Assembly (NCBI GenBank): GCA_031284345.1
Contig: JAITAC010000019.1
Span: forward strand, 1 to 9,178
From: Holosporaceae bacterium
GTDB lineage: Bacteria; Pseudomonadota; Alphaproteobacteria; UBA3830
Direction of reading: 5' to 3'
Length of the DNA: 9,178 nucleotides
The first letter of the stretch is position 1, and every line of letters begins with the position of its first letter. This document shows, in pieces, positions 7,184 through 9,178 of this stretch. Under the pieces are notes generated by a model, which did no database searches, was not told where the DNA came from, and was given only the letters and a program-made list of their open reading frames with translations. The position numbers and the translations under genes are program-made.

Positions 7184-7567
7184 TTATCTCATTTTTAGAT
7201 TTAAATTATTCGCTAATTTCTCTTTTTCATCTATTGGAGACGAATTACCAACCTCTAATGAGGCTACGTCCGCGCTGTTATACGGATTATAAGTATCCTC
7301 TTCTGGCATATCCTCTATATCATCATCAAAGTCCTCCTCTGGAGTAAGAGTCCTAAAACTTTTGATGACGTTTTCTTTCAGAGTATCTACGGAAACAGAC
7401 TGCGCTGCAATCTCTCGAAGTGCAATAACCGGCTTTTTTTCATCCTTGTTACCTAGAGTTGTTACTTCCCCATTAAAGATTTGCCGTGCACGTCGCGCTG
7501 CTAAAATAACTAGATCAAATCTGTTTGCTACAACATTCTCGCAATCCTCTGTAGTTATACGAGCCAT
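7184..7567 (-). CDS. rpoZ: RNA polymerase omega subunit
   Basis: Omega is the small subunit that helps fold and hold the beta-prime subunit of RNA polymerase. The conserved core occupies residues 1-65: MARITTEDC, then NRFDLVILAARRARQI at 15-30 and KKPVIALREIA near 44-54, typical of alphaproteobacterial RpoZ. After the core comes an unusual tail of about 55 residues that is strongly acidic (DFDDDIEDMPEEDTYNPY around 79-96) and ends in a Lys/Asn/Leu-rich stretch. Alphaproteobacterial omegas often carry a variable C-terminal extension, so this is plausible rather than aberrant. GAGGG precedes the ATG by 7 nt. The upstream 130 bases are very AT-rich, with weak -10-like hexamers (for example TATAGT at 7605-7600 on the minus strand), so rpoZ probably has its own promoter. 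ffh starts about 100 bases downstream on the same strand. Confidence 0.93.
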   Translation of the reverse strand: MARITTEDCENVVANRFDLVILAARRARQIFNGEVTTLGNKDEKKPVIALREIAAQSVSVDTLKENVIKSFRTLTPEEDFDDDIEDMPEEDTYNPYNSADVASLEVGNSSPIDEKEKLANNLNLKMR

Positions 7568-7700
7568 AACAATTCCCTCTAGCTACTGGGGAGCAAGATA
7601 CTATATTTTATATAACAATACAACTTGATATAATAATATAATGAGTTTTTTCGGAAAGAAATTGCTGAAATAAAGCGAGATTTTGTCAAATGAATTGAGT

Positions 7701-8903
7701 TTAAACTGTAAAGATCGATGGCAGGGAAGAACCACTTGAGATATTGAATAGCTCCATCATTGCCCAAACCATCGCATCCATTCTATCTGGAGATTTACTC
7801 TTGGGTTCGTAAGTTGCCATTTGCACTTCCAATTTTTGGAATTGACGAGCATGAAATATTATTTTTTTTTGATATAGAATAACGATAGGCTCAGCTCTTG
7901 CTATTTTTGATGTATGAGCGTAAACGGTTTTCAATTTAATTAAATTATCAAAGGACCGCAATAAATTAATAAGAAGGTCACCACCAGCATTGCTTTCTAT
8001 CACAATAAACTTAGCGTAATATTTATGATAAGCGTCTACTGCCCTTTTGGCCCAAATTTCTGGTGGTGCTGAAATACTTAAATCATCCAGAACATACCCT
8101 TTGCCGAACCCATCTCTACCGGCAACTATTATACCAGTTTCATCACTACCTGCACCGGAAGTCAGAGCCGGATCAATACCGATTACGACATTTTCAAGAA
8201 AATGCGGCGGAGTTTTATAGCAATTTTCTATATCCTCCCACGACCAGAGAGTATTAGATCTATCCTCTATGACTTCGGCATAGATTTCTTGCGACTCTAG
8301 ACGAGTGCCCTTAAGATATTCCAATTGCTTTAGGAAAGTTTTAGATAAATTACTTATATTTTCGAGTGAAGTGCCATGTACTGTAATGACATCGTCTCTA
8401 ACCATCAAATCTTTTATAAATTGAATTGGTCTTGGAGTAGTTGTGAGGATGGTTTTGGGAGTTTCTCCTAAACGCAGAGAGAAAGACAGTTGCTCAAATG
8501 TTTCCTTTGGATGCTGAAATTTTGCAAATTCATCAATCCATGCAGCATCAAATTGTGGACCCCGCAACTGCTCGTATTTTTCAGCTCCGTAAAGCGTTGC
8601 TATGGCGCCGTTCGGCCACTGCAAAAGACGACGGGAAGGAAAAAATTTCAATTTCTCCTTCTCATCTGAAATAGAGAGCAATCCACTTTCGCCCTCCACC
8701 ATAATCTGCCGAGCCTCCTGTATGGTATTGGCAATCAGCGCTATCCTTCTATATCGGTTAGAGGTAGCCCACTTTCTTATGGCTTCGGCAGCAGATCGCG
8801 TTTTTCCGAATCCTCGACCCGCTAGTATCAGCCAGATATTCCAATCTCCTGGCGGCACAATTTGGTTGGGACGAGCTATTTCCTCCCACGAAACTTTTTT
8901 CAT
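7701..8903 (-). CDS. Large terminase subunit, gene-transfer-agent / phage type
   Basis: The large terminase is the motor that cuts and packages DNA into a phage or gene-transfer-agent head. The 400-residue product is complete in both domains. In the ATPase domain: Walker A AGRGFGKT at 28-35, Walker B AAWIDEF with D124 and E125, and the coupling motif TTTPRP at 154-159. In the C-terminal RNase H-like nuclease: D244 in GIDPA, E303 in VIESN and D373/D376 in DRMDAMVWA. The sequence style (GRGFGKTRSAAE, LRGPQFDAAWIDE) is that of the alphaproteobacterial gene-transfer-agent terminase, gp2 of the Rhodobacter RcGTA cluster, and its prophage relatives. It has an intact reading frame, start and stop. 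AAAGGG lies close before the ATG, at a slightly short spacing. No small terminase, portal, protease or capsid gene is adjacent: rpoZ lies downstream and small divergent ORFs upstream. A domesticated remnant or a scattered GTA locus are both possible. Confidence 0.92.
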   Translation of the reverse strand: MKKVSWEEIARPNQIVPPGDWNIWLILAGRGFGKTRSAAEAIRKWATSNRYRRIALIANTIQEARQIMVEGESGLLSISDEKEKLKFFPSRRLLQWPNGAIATLYGAEKYEQLRGPQFDAAWIDEFAKFQHPKETFEQLSFSLRLGETPKTILTTTPRPIQFIKDLMVRDDVITVHGTSLENISNLSKTFLKQLEYLKGTRLESQEIYAEVIEDRSNTLWSWEDIENCYKTPPHFLENVVIGIDPALTSGAGSDETGIIVAGRDGFGKGYVLDDLSISAPPEIWAKRAVDAYHKYYAKFIVIESNAGGDLLINLLRSFDNLIKLKTVYAHTSKIARAEPIVILYQKKIIFHARQFQKLEVQMATYEPKSKSPDRMDAMVWAMMELFNISSGSSLPSIFTV

Positions 8904-8950
8904 ATTTCCCTTTATATTTAATAAAAAATTATTTTCTTTTTGAAATCATT

Positions 8951-8955
8951 AGGAG
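8951..8955 (+). promoter_or_regulatory. Shine-Dalgarno of the first small ORF
   Basis: AGGAG lies 6 nt before the ATG at 8962, near-ideal spacing. It is the main reason to consider the otherwise anonymous 23-residue frame. Confidence 0.45.
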
Positions 8956-8961
8956 CAATAA

Positions 8962-9033
8962 ATGATGTGTATTGATAAAATTATTTGGAGATCAAAATGG
9001 CCGGCGAAAATATTGAGCTGGAAGAAACTCTAG
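8962..9033 (+). CDS. Possible 23-residue leader-type peptide
   Basis: This reads MMCIDKIIWRSKWPAKILSW followed by KKL and TAG. It is basic and Trp-rich, with no family I recognise. Support comes from the AGGAG at 8951-8955. It overlaps the start of the 38-residue ORF in a different phase, and the second Shine-Dalgarno (GGAG at 8987-8990) lies inside it. If translated, it could work as a leader whose ribosomes open or occlude the second start. It is short enough to be chance, and only ribosome profiling would settle it. Confidence 0.3.
   Translation: MMCIDKIIWRSKWPAKILSWKKL
8987..8990 (+). promoter_or_regulatory. Shine-Dalgarno of the 38-residue membrane peptide
   Basis: GGAG lies 6 nt before the ATG at 8997, in the context TTGGAG. 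It decides the start of the short gene and lies within the overlapping 23-residue frame. Confidence 0.55.
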
Positions 9034-9113
9034 CTAAAAATGACGAACTATGGCAAAAAAGGATGCTGCTTTTTGCTATGGTGGTAATTATTATTCTTCT
9101 GGGACTATATTAA
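8997..9113 (+). CDS. Small single-span membrane protein (38 residues), unknown function
   Basis: A 38-residue protein starting MAGENIELEETLAKN. Residues 1-20 are acidic and hydrophilic, residues 21-22 are Lys-Arg, and residues 23-37 are a continuous hydrophobic segment (LLFAMVVIIILLGL) ending at Tyr38. The layout predicts one membrane helix with the acidic N-terminus in the cytoplasm. The charge pattern, the sharp border between soluble and membrane parts and the well-placed GGAG argue for a real gene despite its size. It points away from the terminase gene and lies 34 bases before a converging tRNA gene. I do not recognise the family. It could be a small regulator of a membrane complex, a holin-like peptide linked to the terminase, or an unrelated small housekeeping protein; nothing in the sequence chooses among these. 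Confidence 0.6.
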   Translation: MAGENIELEETLAKNDELWQKRMLLFAMVVIIILLGLY

Positions 9114-9147
9114 CGTTAAAAACGGACCTAATTATGATAGATAAAAT

Positions 9148-9178
9148 TGGTGGGCGCCAGAGTGTTCGAACCTCTGAC
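9148..9178 (-). tRNA. Partial tRNA, 3' end only (isotype unknown, perhaps Val)
   Basis: Read on the minus strand, the last 31 bases are the 3' part of a tRNA: the end of the variable loop, T stem AGAGG, loop TTCGAAC, T stem partner ACTCT, acceptor strand GGCGCCC, discriminator A and an encoded CCA (9150-9148). The anticodon lies beyond the window, so the isotype is unknown; the implied 5' acceptor GGGCGCC would suit some alphaproteobacterial tRNA-Val. The conserved G53-C61 pair at the T-loop border is here G opposite A (A complementary to T9163). The gene converges with the 38-residue ORF. Confidence 0.8.

Noticed and set aside
7684..7689. TTGACA on the minus strand between the terminase and rpoZ
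   Set aside because: Perfect -35 hexamer but no acceptable -10 at 16-18 bases; not reported as a promoter.

Overview
The window looks like a piece of chromosome from a moderately AT-rich alphaproteobacterium. The pointers are a ChpT-type histidine phosphotransferase, an omega subunit and an Ffh of alphaproteobacterial type, a TadD-like lipoprotein, and a terminase of the gene-transfer-agent kind. Decayed transposases, loosely packed non-coding DNA and scattered housekeeping genes suggest a host-associated lineage such as Holosporales or Rickettsiales. That placement is inference and was not tested by phylogeny.

Left part (1-1403): a wreckage zone around a tRNA-Thr(GGT). An IS630-type transposase remnant (minus strand, one frameshift and one amber codon) lies on one side. 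The C-terminal end of an IS256/mutator transposase, broken by at least three frame changes, lies on the other. About 560 bases with no supportable gene follow.

Middle left (1404-3183): a 388-residue exported protein that is almost entirely coiled coil (minus strand) and rplS (ribosomal protein L19, plus strand) are transcribed divergently. A perfect 9+9 bp dyad overlaps the predicted -10 box of the coiled-coil gene and is the best regulatory signal in the window.

Middle (3241-7567): a minus-strand run in the order rpoZ, ffh, membrane acyltransferase, TadD-like lipoprotein, chpT. The ffh/acyltransferase gap is 2 nt and the acyltransferase/lipoprotein junction is a TAATG overlap, so these three are probably translationally coupled. 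ffh and rplS sit near each other, but rpsP, rimM and trmD, which separate them in many alphaproteobacteria, are absent. The classical ffh-to-rplS operon has been taken apart.

Right part (7701-9178): a complete-looking large terminase (ATPase and nuclease motifs both intact) with no portal, capsid or protease gene next to it on either side. Divergent from it are two overlapping tiny ORFs, each with its own Shine-Dalgarno sequence; one encodes a 38-residue single-span membrane protein. The 3' end of a tRNA gene runs off the right edge.

No CRISPR array, complete insertion sequence or recognisable defence cassette is present. The most promising undescribed items are the dyad-controlled secreted coiled-coil gene and the orphan terminase with its small divergent ORFs.
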